From the NCBI GenBank assembly GCA_949130485.1, contig OX422185.1, positions 12,281,967 through 12,345,966 on the forward strand: 64,000 nucleotides of DNA. Direction: 5' to 3'. Below, in pieces: positions 28,930 to 44,000 of this stretch (within the stretch, counting starts at the first letter, position 1; each line of letters begins with the position of its first letter). A program made the position numbers and the translations under genes. The stretch is from Agelas oroides. Taxonomy: Eukaryota > Porifera > Demospongiae > Agelasida > Agelasidae. The notes under the pieces are model-generated. The model searched no databases and was not told where the DNA came from. It saw nothing but the letters and a program-made list of their open reading frames with translations.

Positions 28930-31802
28930 CACGTGACTCTACTTGACTCTACTACACTCTACCATGGCTCTACCTGGCTCTACTACATTCTACCATGGCT
29001 CTACTCTGCTCTACTTGAGTCCACTACACTCTACCTTGGCTCTACTTGGCTCTACTTGACTCTACTACACTGTACCATGGTTCTACTCCATTGTAGCATG
29101 GCTCTACTTGACACTACATGATTGTACTAAATGCTACCATGGCTCTTATTGACTCTACTTGACTGTCCTACACTCTACCATTGCTCTACTTGGCTCTACT
29201 ACACTCTACCATGCCACAATTTGGCTCTACTTGACTCTACTACACTCTACCATGTCTCTACTACATTCTACTATGGTTCCACGTGACTCTACTACATTCT
29301 ACGATAGCTCTACTTGACTCGTTATTCCTCTACTACATTCTACCATGGTTCTACTTGACCCTACTTGACTGTACTACACTCTACCTTGGCTCTACTACAT
29401 TCTACCATGGCTCCACGTCACTCTACTTGACTCTACTGCATTCTACCATGGCTCTACCTGGCTCTACGACATTCTACCATGGCTCTACTTGGCTCTACAT
29501 GACTCTACTACATGCTACCGTGGCTCTACGTGGCTCTATCTGACCCTACTATACTCTAACATGGCTCTACTCCATAGTACCATGTCCCTACTTGACACTA
29601 CATGACTCTACTACATTCTACCATCGCTCTACTTGGCTCTACTTGACTCTACTACACTCTACCATGACTCTACTTGCATGGCTCTACGTGACTCTACCAC
29701 ACTCTACCGTGGCTCTACTTGACACTACATGACTCTACTACATTCTACCATGGCTCTACTCTACTCTACTACAGTCTACGATGGCTCTACTTGGCTCGAC
29801 TTGACTCTACTACACTATATCATTGCTAGACCTGGCTCTACTTATCTCTAGTACACTCTACCTTGGCTCTACTACATCCTACCATGGATCCACGTGACTC
29901 TACTTGACTCTACTACACTCTACCATGGCTCTACCTGGCTCTACTACATTCTACCATGGCTCTACTCTGCTCTACTTGAGTCCACTACACTCTACCTTGG
30001 CTCTACTTGGCTCTACTTGACTCTACTACACTGTACCATGGTTCTACTCCATTGTAGCATGGATCTACTTGACACTACATGATTGTACTAAATGCTACCA
30101 TGGCTCTTATTGACTCTACTTGACTGTCCTACACTCTACCATTGCTCTACTTGGCTCTACTACACTCTACCATGCCTCAATGTGGCTCTACTTGACTCTA
30201 CTACACTCTACCATGTCTCTACTACATTCTACTATGGTTCCACGTGACTCTACTACATTCTACGATAGCTCTACTTGACTCGTTATTCCTCTACTACATT
30301 CTACCATGGTTCTACTTGACCCTACTTGACTGTACTACACTCTACCTTGGCTCTACTACATTCTACCATGGCTCCACGTCACTCTACTTGACTCTACTGC
30401 ATTCTACCATGGCTCTACCTGGCTCTACGACATTCTACCATGGCTCTACTTGGCTCTACATGACTCTACTACATGCTACCGTGGCTCTACGTGGCTCTAT
30501 CTGACCCTACTACACTCTAACATGGCTCTACTCCATAGTACCATGTCCCTACTTGACACTACATGACTCTACTACATTCTACCATCGCTCTACTTGGCTC
30601 TACTTGACTCTACTACACTCTACCATGACTCTACTTGGCTCTACGTGACTCTACCACACTCTACCGTGGCTCTACTTGACACTACATGACTCTACTACAT
30701 TCTACCATGGCTCTACTCTACTCTACTACAGTCTACGATGGCTCTACTTGGCTCGACTTGACTCTACTACACTATATCATTGCTAGACCTGGCTCTACTT
30801 ATCTCTAGTACACTCTACCTTGGCTCTACTACATCCTACCATGGATCCACGTGACTCTACTTGACTCTACTACACTCTACCATGGCTCTACCTGGCTCTA
30901 CTACATTCTATCATGGCTCTACTCTGCTCTACTTGAGTCCACTACACTCTACCTTGGCTCTACTTGGCTCTACTTGACTCTACTACACTGTACCATGGTT
31001 CTACTCCATTGTAGCATGGATCTACTTGACACTACATGATTGTACTAAATGCTACCATGGCTCTTATTGACTCTACTTGACTGTCCTACACTCTACCATT
31101 GCTCTACTTGGCTCTACTACACTCTACCATGCCTCAATGTGGCTCTACTTGACTCTACTACACTCTACCATGTCTCTACTACATTCTACTATGGTTCCAC
31201 GTGACTCTACTACATTCTACGATAGCTCTACTTGACTCATTATTCCTCTACTACATTCTACCATGGTTCTACTTGACCCTACTTGACTGTACTACACTCT
31301 ACCTTGGCTCTACTACATTCTACCATGGCTCCACGTCACTCTACTTGACTCTACTGCATTCTACCATGGCTCTACCTGGCTCTACGACATTCTACCATGG
31401 CTCTACTTGGCTCTACATGACTCTACTACATGCTACCATGGCTCTACGTGGCTCTATCTGACCCTACTACACTCTACCATGGCTCTACTCCATAGTACCA
31501 TGTCCCTCTTGACACTACATGACTCTACTACATTCTACCATCGCTCTACTTGGCTCTACTTGACTCTACTACACTCTACCATGACTCTACTTGGCTCTAC
31601 GTGACTCTACCACACTCTACCATGGCTCTACTTGACACTACATGACTCTACTACATTCTACCATGGCTCTACTCTACTCTACTACAGTCTACGATGGCTC
31701 TACTTGGCTCGACTTGACTCTACTACACTATATCATTGCTAGACCTGGCTCTACTTATCTCTAGTACACTCTACCTTGGCTCTACTACATCCTACCATGG
31801 AT
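28930..31802 (+). repeat. 957-bp higher-order unit, three tandem copies
   Basis: This is the counterpart of the two-copy 957-bp repeat near the left edge. Here it is present three times, with equivalent points at 29,283, 30,244 and 31,201. The first spacing is 961 because of a 4-bp insertion (ACTTGCATGGCTC). The first two copies have GACTCGTTATTCC and the last has GACTCATTATTCC, so the extra copy is of the first-unit type. Confidence 0.88.
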
Positions 31803-34462
31803 CAACTTGACTCTACTTGACTATCTTACACTCTACCATGGCTCTACCTTGCTCTACTACATTCTATCATGGCTCTACTTGACTCTACATGACTCTACTA
31901 CATTCTACCACGGCTCCACTTGACTCTACTTCACTCTACTACACTCTACCATGGCTCTACTTGGCTGTACTTGAGTCAACTACACCCTACTTTGGCTCTA
32001 CTTTGCTCTACTTGTCTCTACTACACTCTACCATGGCTCTACTCCATTGTATATCATGGCTCTACTTCACACTACATGACTCTACTACATTCTACCATGG
32101 CTCTACTTGACTCTACTACACTCTACCATGGCTCAACTTAGCTCTACTTGACTCTACTACACTCTACCATGGCTCTACTCCATTATACCATCGCTCTACA
32201 TGACACTACATGATTCTACTGAATTCTACCATGGCTCTTCTTGACTCTATACGTGACTCTCCTACACTCTACCATTGCTCTACTTGGCTGTACTACACTC
32301 TACTATGACTCTACTTGGCTCTACTTGACTCTATTACACTCTACCATGGCACTATTTGGCTCTACGTGACTCTACTACACTCTACCATGTCTCTACTACA
32401 TTCTACCATGGCTCCACGTGACTCCACGTGACTCTACTACATTCCACCATAGCTCTACTTGACTCTGTATGCCTCTACTACATTCTTCCACGGCTCTTCT
32501 TGACTCTACTTGACTCTCCTACACTCTCCCATTGCTCTACTTGGGTCTACTTGGCTCTACTACACTCTACTATGGCTCTACTTGACTCTACTTCACTCTA
32601 CCATGGCTCTACCTGGCTCTACATGACTCTACTACACTCTACCATGGATCTACTTGACTCTACTACATTCTACCTTAGCTCTACTTGATTCTGTATGCTT
32701 CTACTACATTCTACCATGGGTCTACTTGATGCTACTTGACTCTACTACATTCTGACATGGCTCTACTTGACTCTACTGGACTGTACTACACTCTACCTTG
32801 GCTCTACTACATTCTACCATGGCTCCACGTGACTCTACTTGACTCTACTGCATTCTACCATGGGTATACCTGACTCTACTACATTCTACCATGGCTCTAC
32901 TTGGTACTAAATGACTCTACTACATGCTACCGTGGCTCTACTTGGCTCTACATGACTCTACTACACTCTACCATGGCTCTACTCCATTGTACCATGGCTG
33001 TACTTGACACTACATGACTCTACTACATTCTACCATGGCTCTACTTAACTCTACTACACTCTACGATGGCTCTACTTGGCTCTACTTGACTCTACTTGAC
33101 TCTACTACACTATACCATTGCTAGTCCTGGCTTGACTTGTCTACTACACTCTACCTTGGCGCTACTACATACTACCATGGATCTACGTGACTCTACTTGA
33201 TTCTACTACACTCTACCATGGCTCTATCTGGCTCTACTACATTCTACCATGGCTCTACTTTTCCATACTTGAGTCCACTACACTCTTCATTGGCTCTACT
33301 TGGCTCTACTTGACTCTACTAAACTCTACCATGGCTTTACTTGGCTTTAGTTGACTCTACTACAGTCTACCATGGCTTTACTTGGATCTACTTGAGTCTA
33401 CTACATTCTACCATAGTTCTACTTGTCTGTATATGACTGTACAGCAATCTACCATAGCTCTACTTGACTCTGTATGCCTCTACTACATTCTACCATGGCT
33501 CTTCTTGACTCTACTTGACTCTCCTACACTCTCCCATTGCTCTACTTGGCTCTACTTGGGTCTACTACACTCTACCATGGCTCTACATGGCTCTACTTGA
33601 CTCTACTACCTTCTACAATGGCTCTACTCCATTGTACCATCGCTCTACTTGACACTACATGATTCTACTGAATTTTACCATGGCTCTTCTTGACTCTATA
33701 CTTGACTTTCCTACACTCTACCATTGCTCTACCTGGCTCTACTACACTCTACCATGACTCTACTTGGCTCTACTTGACTCTATTACACTCTACCATGGCA
33801 CTATTTGGCTCTACGTGACTCTACTACACTCTACCATGTCTCTACTACATTCTACCATAGCTCTACTTGACTCTGTATGCCTCTACTACATTCTACCATG
33901 GCTCTTCTTGACTCTACTTGACTCTCCTACACTCTCCCATTGCTGTACTTGCCTGTACTACACTCTACTATGGCTCTACTTGACTCTACTACACTCTACC
34001 ATGGCACTACCTGGCTCTACGTGACTCTACTACACTCTACCATGGCTCTACTTGACTCTACTACACTCTACCATGGCTCTACTCCATTGTATATCATGGT
34101 ACTTCACACTACATGACTCTACTACATTCTACCATGGCTCTACTTGATTCTAGTACACTCTACCATTGCTAAACTTGGCTCTGCTTGACTCTACTACACT
34201 GTACCAAGGCTCTACTCCATTGTACCATGGCTCTACTTGACACTACATGATTCTACTGAATTCTACCATGGCTCTTCTTGACTCTACTTGACTGCCCTAC
34301 ACTCTACAATTGCTCTACTTCGCTCTACTACACTCTACCATGGCTCTACGTGGTTCTACTTGACTCTACTACACTCTACCATGGCACTTTTTGGCTCTAC
34401 TTGACTCCACTACACTCTACCATGTCTCTACTACATTCTACCATGGCTCCACGTGACTGTAC

Positions 34463-35017
34463 GTGACTGTACTACATTCTACCATAGCTCTACTTGACTC
34501 TGTATGCCTCTACTACATTCTACCATGGCTCTTCTTGACTCTACTTGACTCTCCTACACTCTCTCATTGCTCTACTTGGCTCTACTTGGCTCTACTACAC
34601 TCTACCATGTCTCTACTACATTCTACCAATGCTCCACGTGACTGTACGTGACTGTACTACATTCTACCATAGCTCTACTTGACTCTGTATGCCTCTACTA
34701 CATTCTACCATGGCTCTTCTTGACTCTACTTGACTCTCCTACACTCTCTCATTGCTCTACTTGGCTCTACTTGGCTCTACTACACTCTACCATGTCTCTA
34801 CTACATTCTACCAATGCTCCACGTGACTGTACGTGACTGTACTACATTCTACCATAGCTCTACTTGACTCTGTATGCCTCTACTACATTCTACCATGGCT
34901 CTTCTTGACTCTACTTGACTCTCCTACACTCTCTCATTGCTCTACTTGGCTCTACTTGGCTCTACTACACTCTACCATGGATCTACTTGACTCTACTACA
35001 TTCTACCATAGCTCTAC
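34463..35017 (+). repeat. 185-bp triplet, copy in the duplicated block
   Basis: Units start at 34,463, 34,648 and 34,833. They match the triplet at 5,775-6,329 with offset 28,688. All three read GACTGTACGTGACTG, while one unit of the other triplet has GACGGTACG. Confidence 0.9.
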
Positions 35018-38000
35018 TTGACTCTGTATGCCTGTACTACATTCTACCATGGCTCTACTTGATGCTACTTGACTCTACTGCATTCTGCCATGGCTCTACT
35101 TGACTCTACTTGACTGTACTATACTCTACCTTGGCTCTACTACATTCTACCATGGCTCCACGTGACTCTACTTGACTCTACTGCATTCTACCATGGCTCT
35201 ACCTGGCTATACTACATTCTACCAAGGCTCTACTTGGTACTACATGACTCTACTACATGCTACCATGGCTCTACTTGGCTCTAGATGACCCTACTACACT
35301 CTACCATGACTCTACTCCATTGTACCATGGCTGTACTTGACACTACATGACTCTACTACATTCTACCATGGCTCTAGTTGACTCTACTACACTCTACGAT
35401 GGCTCTACTTGGCTCTACTTGACTCTACTACACTATACCAATTCTAGTCCTGGCTCTAGTTGTCTACTACACTCTACCTTGGCGCTACTACATCCTACCA
35501 TGGATTCACATGACTCTACTTTACTCTACTACACTCTACCATGGCTCTATCTGGCTCTACAACATTCAACCATGGCTCTACTTTGCTATACTTGAGTCCA
35601 CTAGACTCTACCTTGGCTCTACTTGGCTCTACTTGACTCTACTAAACTCTACCATGGCTCTACTTGGCTTCATTTGACTCTACTACCGTCTACCATGGCT
35701 CTACTTGGATCTACTTGACACTACTACATTCTACCATAGTTCTACTTGTCTCTATACGACTCTACTGCATTCCACCATAGCTCTACTTGACTCTGTATGC
35801 CTCAACTACATTCTACCATGGCTCTTCTTGACTCTACTTGACTCTCCTACACTCTCCGATTGCTCTACTTGGCTCTACTTGGTTCTACTACACTCTACTA
35901 TGGCTCTAATTGGCTCTACTTGACTCTACTACACTCTACCATGGCTCTACTTGACACTACATGACTCTACTACATTCTACCATGTTTCTACTTGACTCTA
36001 CTACACCCTACGATGCCTCTACTTGGCTCTACTACACCATATCATTGCTAGATCTGGCTCTACTTTTCTCTACTACACTCTACCTTGGCTGTACTACATC
36101 CGACCATGGATCCACGTGACTCTACTTGACTCTACTACACTCTACCATGAGTCTACCTGGTTCTACTACATTCTACCATGGCTCTACTTGACTCTACATG
36201 ACTCTACTACATTCTACCATGGCTCTACTTGACTCTACTTGACTCTACTTCACTGTACCATGGCTCTACGTGGCTCTACTTGACTCTACTACACCCTACC
36301 ATGTCTCTACTACATTCTACCATGGCTCCACGTGACTCTACGTGACTCTACTGCATTCTACCATAGCTCTACTTGACTCTGTATGCCTCTACTACATTCT
36401 ACCATGATTCTATTTGACTCTACTTGAGTCCACTACACTCTACCTTGGATCTACTTTGCTCTACTTGACTCTACTAAACTCTACCATGGCTCTACTTGGC
36501 TTTATGTGACTCTACTACAGTCTACCATGGCTCTACTTGACTCTACTACATTCTACCACAGTTCTACTTGTCTCTATGTGACTCTACTGCATTGTACCAT
36601 AGCTCTACTTGACTCTGTATACCTCTACTACATTCTACCATGGCTGTTCTTGACTCTACTTGACTCTCCTACACTCTCCCATTGCTCTACTTGGTTCTAC
36701 TTGGCTCTACTACACTCTACCATGGCTCTACTTGGCTCTACTTGACTCTACTACACTCTACCATGGCTCTACTTTACACTACATGACTCTACTACATTCT
36801 ACCATTGCTGTACTTGACTCTACTACACTCTACGATGCCTCTACTTGGCTCTACTTGACTCTACTACACAATATCATTGGTAGATCTCGCTCTACTTGTC
36901 TCTACTACACTCTACCTTGGCTCTGCTACATCCTACCATGGATCCACGTGACTCTACTTGACTCTACTACATTCTACCATGGCTCTACTTGACTCTACTA
37001 CACTCTACGATGCCTCTACTTGACTCTACTACAGTATATCATTGCTAGATCTGGCTCTACTTTTTTCTACTACACTCTACCTTGGCTCTACTACATCCTA
37101 CCATGGATCCACGTGACTCTACTTGACTGTACTACACACTACCATGGGTGTACCTGGTTCTACTACATTCTACCAAGGCTCTACTTGACTCTACATGACT
37201 CTACTACATTCTACTATGGCTCTACTTGACTCTACTTGACTCTACTTCACTTTACCATGGTTCTACTTGGCTCTACTTGAGTCCACTACACCCTACCTTG
37301 GCTCTACTTGGCTGTACGTGACTCTACTGCACTCTACTATGGCTCTACTTGGCTCTACTTGACTCTACTACACTCTACCATGTCTCTACTACATTCTACC
37401 ATGGCTCCATGTGACTCTACGTGACTCTACTGCATTCTACCATGGCTCTACCTGACTCTACTACACTTTACCATGGCTCTACTCCATTGTATATCATGGG
37501 TCTACTTCACAGTACATGACTGTACTACATTCTACCATGACTCTACTTGACTCTACTTGACTCTACTACACTCTACCATGGCTCTACTTGGCTCTACTTG
37601 AGTCCACTGCACCCTAACTTGACTCTACTTGGCTCTACGTGACTCTACTACACTCTACCATGGCTCTACTTGGCTCTACTTGACTCTACTACACCCTACC
37701 ATGTCTCTACTACATTCTACAATGGCTCCACATGACTCTTCGTGACTCTACTGCATTCTACCATAGCTCTACATGACTCTGTATGCCTCTACTACATTCT
37801 ACCATGATTCTACTTGACTCTACTTGACTCTACTACATTCTGCCATGGCACTACTTGACTCTACTTGACTGTACTACACTCTACCTTTGCCCTACTAGAT
37901 TCTAACATGGCTCCACGTGACTCTACTTGACTCTACTACACTCTAGCATGGGTCAACCTGGTTCTACTACATTCTACCATGGCTCTACTTGACTCTACAT

Positions 38001-41000
38001 GACTCTGCTACATTCTACCATGGCTCTACTTGACTCTACTTGACTCTACTTCACTCAACCATGGCTCTACTTGGCTCTACTTGAGTCCACTACACCCTAC
38101 CTTGGCTCTACTTGGCTGTACGTGACTCTACTGCACTCTACTATGGCTCTACTTGGCTCTACTTGACTCTACTACACTCTACCATGTCTCTACTACATTC
38201 TACCATGGCTCCATGTGACTCTACGTGACTCTACTGCATGCTACCATGGCTCTACCTGACTCTACTACACTCTACGATGGCTCTACTTGGCTCTACTGGA
38301 CTCTACTACACTATATCATTGCTAGACCTGGTTCTACTTGTCTCTACTACCCTCTACCTTGGCTCTACTACATCCTACCATGGATCCACGTGACTCTACT
38401 TGACCCTCCTACACTCTACCATGACTCTACCTTGCTCTACTACATTGTACCATGACTCTACTTGACTCTACTACACTCTACCATGGCTCTACTCCATTGT
38501 ATATCATGGGTCTACTTCACAGTACATGACTCTACTACATTCTACCATGACTCTACTTGACTCTAGTTGACTCTACTACACTCTACCATGGCTCTACTTG
38601 GCTCTACTTAAGTCCACTACACCCTAACTTGGCTCTGCTTTGCTCTACGTGACTCTACTACACTCTACCATGGCTCTACTTGGCTCTACTTGATTCTACT
38701 ACACCCTACCATGTCTCTACTACATTCTACCATGGCTCCACGTGACTCGTCGTGACTCTACTGCATTCTACCATAGCTCTACTTGACTCTGTATGTCTCT
38801 ACTACATTCTACCATGATTCTACTTGACTCTACTTGACTCTACTACATTCTGCCATGGCACTACTTGACTCTACTTGACTGTACTACACTCTACCTTTGT
38901 CCTACTAGATTCTAACATGGCTCCACGTGACTCTACTACACTCTACCATGGCTCTACGTGGCTCTACTTGACTCTACTACACCCTACCATGTCTCTACTA
39001 CATTCTACCATGGCTCCACGTGACTCTACGTGACTCTACTGCATTCTACCATAGCTCTACTTGACTCTGTATGCCTCTACTACATTCTACCATGATTCTA
39101 CTTGACTCTACTTGAGTCCACTACACTCTACCTTGGATCTACTTGGCTCTACTTGACTCTACTAAACTCTACCATGGCTCTACTTGGCTTTATGTGACTC
39201 TACTACAGTCTACCATGGCTCTACTTGACTCTACTACATTCTACCATAGTTCTACTTGTCTCTATGTGACTCTACTGCATTCTACCATAGCTCTACTTGA
39301 CTCTGTATGCCTCTACTACATTCTACCATGGCTCTTCTTGACTCTACTTGACTGTCCTACACTCTCCCATTGCTCTACTTGGTTCTACTTGGCTCCACTA
39401 CACTCTACCATGGCTCTACTTGGCTCTACTTGACTCTACTACACTCTTCCATGGCTCTACTTTACACTACATGACTCTACTACATTCTACCATTGCTGTA
39501 CTTGACTCTACTACACTCTACGATGCCTCTACTTGGCTCTACTTGACTCTACTACACTATATCATTGCTAGATCTGGCTCTACTTGTCTCTACTACACTC
39601 TACCTTGGCTCTGCTACATCCTACCATGGATCCACGTGACTCTACTTGACTCTACTACATTCTACCATGGCTCTACTTGACTCTACTACACTCTACGATG
39701 CCTCTACTTGACTCTACTACACTATATCATTTCTAGATCTGGCTCTACTTTTCTCTACTACACTCTACCTTGGCTCTACTACCTCCTACCATGGATCCAC
39801 GTGAATCTACTTGACTGTACTACACACTATCATGGGTGTACCTGGTTCTACTACATTCTACCATGGCTCTACTTGATTCTACATGACTCTACTACATTCT
39901 ACCATGGCTCTACTTGACTCTACTTGACTCTACTTCACTCTACCATGGCTCTACTTGGCTCTACTTGAGTCCACTACACCCTACCTTGGCTCTACTTGGT
40001 TCTACGTGACTCTACTGCACTCTTCCATGGCTCTACTTGGCTCTACTTGACTCTACTATACTCTACCATGGCTCTACTACATTCTACCATGGCTCCACGT
40101 GACTCTACTTGACTCTGCTGCATTCTACCATGGATCTACCTGGCTCTACGTGACTCTACTACATTCTGCCATGGCTCTACTTGACTCTACTTGACTGTAC
40201 TACACTCTATCTTGGCTCTACTACATTCTACCATGGCTCCACGTGACTCTACTTGACTCTACTACATTCTGCCATGGCTCTACTTGACTCTACTTGACTG
40301 TACTACAGTCTACCTTGGCTCTACTACATTCTACCATGGCTCCACGTGACTCTACTTGACTCTGCTGCATTCTACCATGGATCTACCTGGCTCTACTACA
40401 TCCTTCCATGACTCTACTTGGGTCTACATGACTCTACTACATTGTACCGTGGCTCTACTTGACTCTACTACATTCTACGATGGCTCTACTTGGCTCTACT
40501 TGACTCTAGTACACTATATCATTGCTAGACCTGGCTGTACTTGTCTCTACTACACTGTACCTTGGCTCAACTACATCCAACCATGGATTCTCGTGACTCT
40601 ACGGCACTCAACCATGGGTCTACCTGGCTCTACTACATTCTACCATGGCTCTACTTTGCTATACTTGAGTCCACTACACTCTACCTTGGCTCTACTTGGC
40701 CCTTCTTGACTCTACTAAACTCTACCGTGGCTCTACTTGGCTTTATTTGACTCTACTACAGTCTAACATGGCTCTACTTGGATCTACTTGGATCTACTTG
40801 ACTCTACTACATTCTACCATAGTTCTACTTGTCTCTATAACACTGTACTGCATTCTACCATAGCTCTACTTGACTCTGTATGCCTCTACTACATTCTACC
40901 ATGGCTCTTCTTGACTCTACTTGACTCTCCTACACTCTCCCATTGCTCTACTTGGCTCTACTTGGTTCTACTACACTCTACCATGGCTCTACTTGGCTCT

Positions 41001-44000
41001 ACTTGACTCTACTACACTCCACTATGGCTCTACTTGACACTACATGACTCTACTACATTCTGTCATGGTTCTACTTGACTCTACTACACTCTACGATGCC
41101 TCTACTTGGCTCTACTTGACTCTACTACACTATATCATTGCTAGATCTGGCTCTACTTGTCTCTACTACACTCTACCTTGGGTCTACTACATCCTACCAT
41201 GGATCCACGTGACTCTACTTGACTCTACTACACTCTACCATGGGTGTACCTGGTTGTACTACATTCTACCATGGATCTACTTGACTCTACATGACTCTAC
41301 TACATTCTACCATGGCTCTACGTGACTCTACTTGACTCTACTTCACTCTACCATGGTTCTACTTAGCTCTACTTGAGTCCACTACACCCTACCTTGGCTC
41401 TACTTGGCTCTACGTGACTCTACTGCACTCTACCATGGCTCTACTTGACTCTACTACACTATATCATTGCTAGATCTGGATCTACTTTTCTCTACTACAC
41501 TCTACCTTGGCTCTACTACATCCTACCATGGATCCACGTGACTCTACTTGACTCTACTACACTCTACCATGGGTGTACCTGGTTCTACTACATTCTACCA
41601 TGGATCTACTTGACTCTACATGACTCTACTACACTCTACCATGGCTCTACTTGACTCTACTTGACTCTACTTCACTCTACCATGGTTCTACTTGGCTCTA
41701 CTTGAGTCCACTACACCCTACCTTGGCTCTACTTGGCTCTACGTGACTCTACTGCACTCTACCATGGCTCTACTTGGCTCTACTTGACTATACTACACTC
41801 TAGCATGGCTCTACTACATTCTACCATGGCTCCACGTGACTCTACGTGACTCTACTGCATTCTACCATAGCTCTACTTGACTGTGTATGCCTCTACTACA
41901 TTCTACCATGGCTCTACTTGACTCTACTTGACTCTACTACATTCTGGTATGGCTCTACTTGACTATACTTGACTGTACTACACTCTACCTTGGCTCTACT
42001 ACATTCTACCATGGCTCCACGTGACTCTACTTGACTCTGCTGCATTCTACCATGGTTCTACCTGGCTCTACTACATTCTACCATGACTCTACTTGGCTCT
42101 AGATGACTCCACTACATGCTACCGTGGCTCTATACTTGACTCTAATACATTCTACGATGGCTCTACTTAGCTATACTTGACTCTACTACACTATATCATT
42201 GCTAGACCTGGCTGTACTTGTCTCTACTACACTCTAGCTTGGCTCTACTACATCCTACCATGGATCCACGTGACTCTACTTCACTCTACTACACTCTACC
42301 ATGGCTCTACCTGGCTCTACTACATTCTACCATGTCTATACTTCACTCTACATGACTCTACTATATTCTACAATGGCTCTACTTGACTCTACTTGACTCT
42401 ACTACATTCGTCCATGGCTCCACGTGACTCTACTTGACTCTAGTGCATTCTACCATGGCTCTACCTGGCTCTACTACATTCTACCATGGCTCTACTTGTC
42501 TCTATATGATTCTGCTACACTCTATCATAGCTCTACTTGACTCTGTGTGCCTCTCCTACACTCTACCATTGCTCTACTTGTCTCTACTTGGCTGTACTTG
42601 GCTCTACTACACTCTACCATGGCTCTACTTGGTTCTACTTGACTCTACTACACTCTACCATGTCTCTACTACATTCTACCATGGCTCCACGTGACTCTAC
42701 TTGACTCTACTATATTCTACCATAGCTCTATTTGATTCTGTATGCCTCTACTACACTCTACCATGGCTCTACTCCATTGTATATCATGGCTCTACTTCAC
42801 ACTATATGACTCTACTACATTCTAGCATGGCTCTACTTGACTCTACTACACTCTATCATGGCTCAACTTGGCTCTACTTGACTCTACTACACTGTACCAT
42901 GGCTCTTCTTGACACTACATGATTCTACTGAACTCTACCATGGCTCTTCTTGATTCTACTTGACTCTCCTACACTCTACAATTGCTCTACTTGCGTGTAC
43001 TACACTCTACCATGGCTCTATTTGGCTCTACTTGACTCTACTACACTCTACCATGGCACTATTTGGCTCTACTTCACTCTATTACACTCTGCCATGTCTC
43101 TACTTGACTCTGTATGCCTCTACTACATTCTACCATGGCTCTTCTTGACTCTATACTTGACTCTCCTACACTGTCCCATTGCTCTACTTGGCTCTACTTG
43201 GCTCTACTACACTCTACCTTGGCTCTACTTGACTCTACTACACTCTATCATGGCTCTACCTGGCTCTACGTGACTCTACTACACTCTACCATGGCTCTAC
43301 TTGACTCTACTACACTCTACTACATTCTGCCATGGCTCTACTTGACTCTACTGGACTGTACTACACTCTACCTTGGCTCTACTACATTCTACCATGGCTC
43401 CACGTGACTCTACTTGACTCTACTGCATTCTACCATGGCTCTACCTGGCTCTACTACATTCTATCATGGCTCTACTTGGTACTACATGACTCTACTACAT
43501 GCTAACGTGGCTCTACTTGGCTCTACATGACTCTACCACACTCTACCATGGCTCTACTCCATTGTACCATGGCTGTACTTGACACTACATGACTCTACTA
43601 CATTCTACCATGGCTCTACTTGACTCTACTACACTCTACGATGGCTCTACTTGGCTCTACTTGACTCTACTACACTATATCATTGCTAGACCTGGTTGTA
43701 TTTGTCTCTACTACACTCTACCATGGCTCTACTTGACACTACATGACTCTACTACATTCTACCATGGCTCTACTTGACTCTACTACACTCTACCATGGCT
43801 CTACCTGGCTCTACGTGACTCTACTACACTCTACCATGGCTCTACTTGACTCTACTACACTCTACTACATTCTGCCATGGCTCTACTTGACTCTACTGGA
43901 CTGTACTACACTCTACCTTGGCTCTACTACATTCTACCATGGCTCCACGTGACTCTACTTGACTCTACTGCATTCTACCATGGCTCTACCTGGCTCTACT

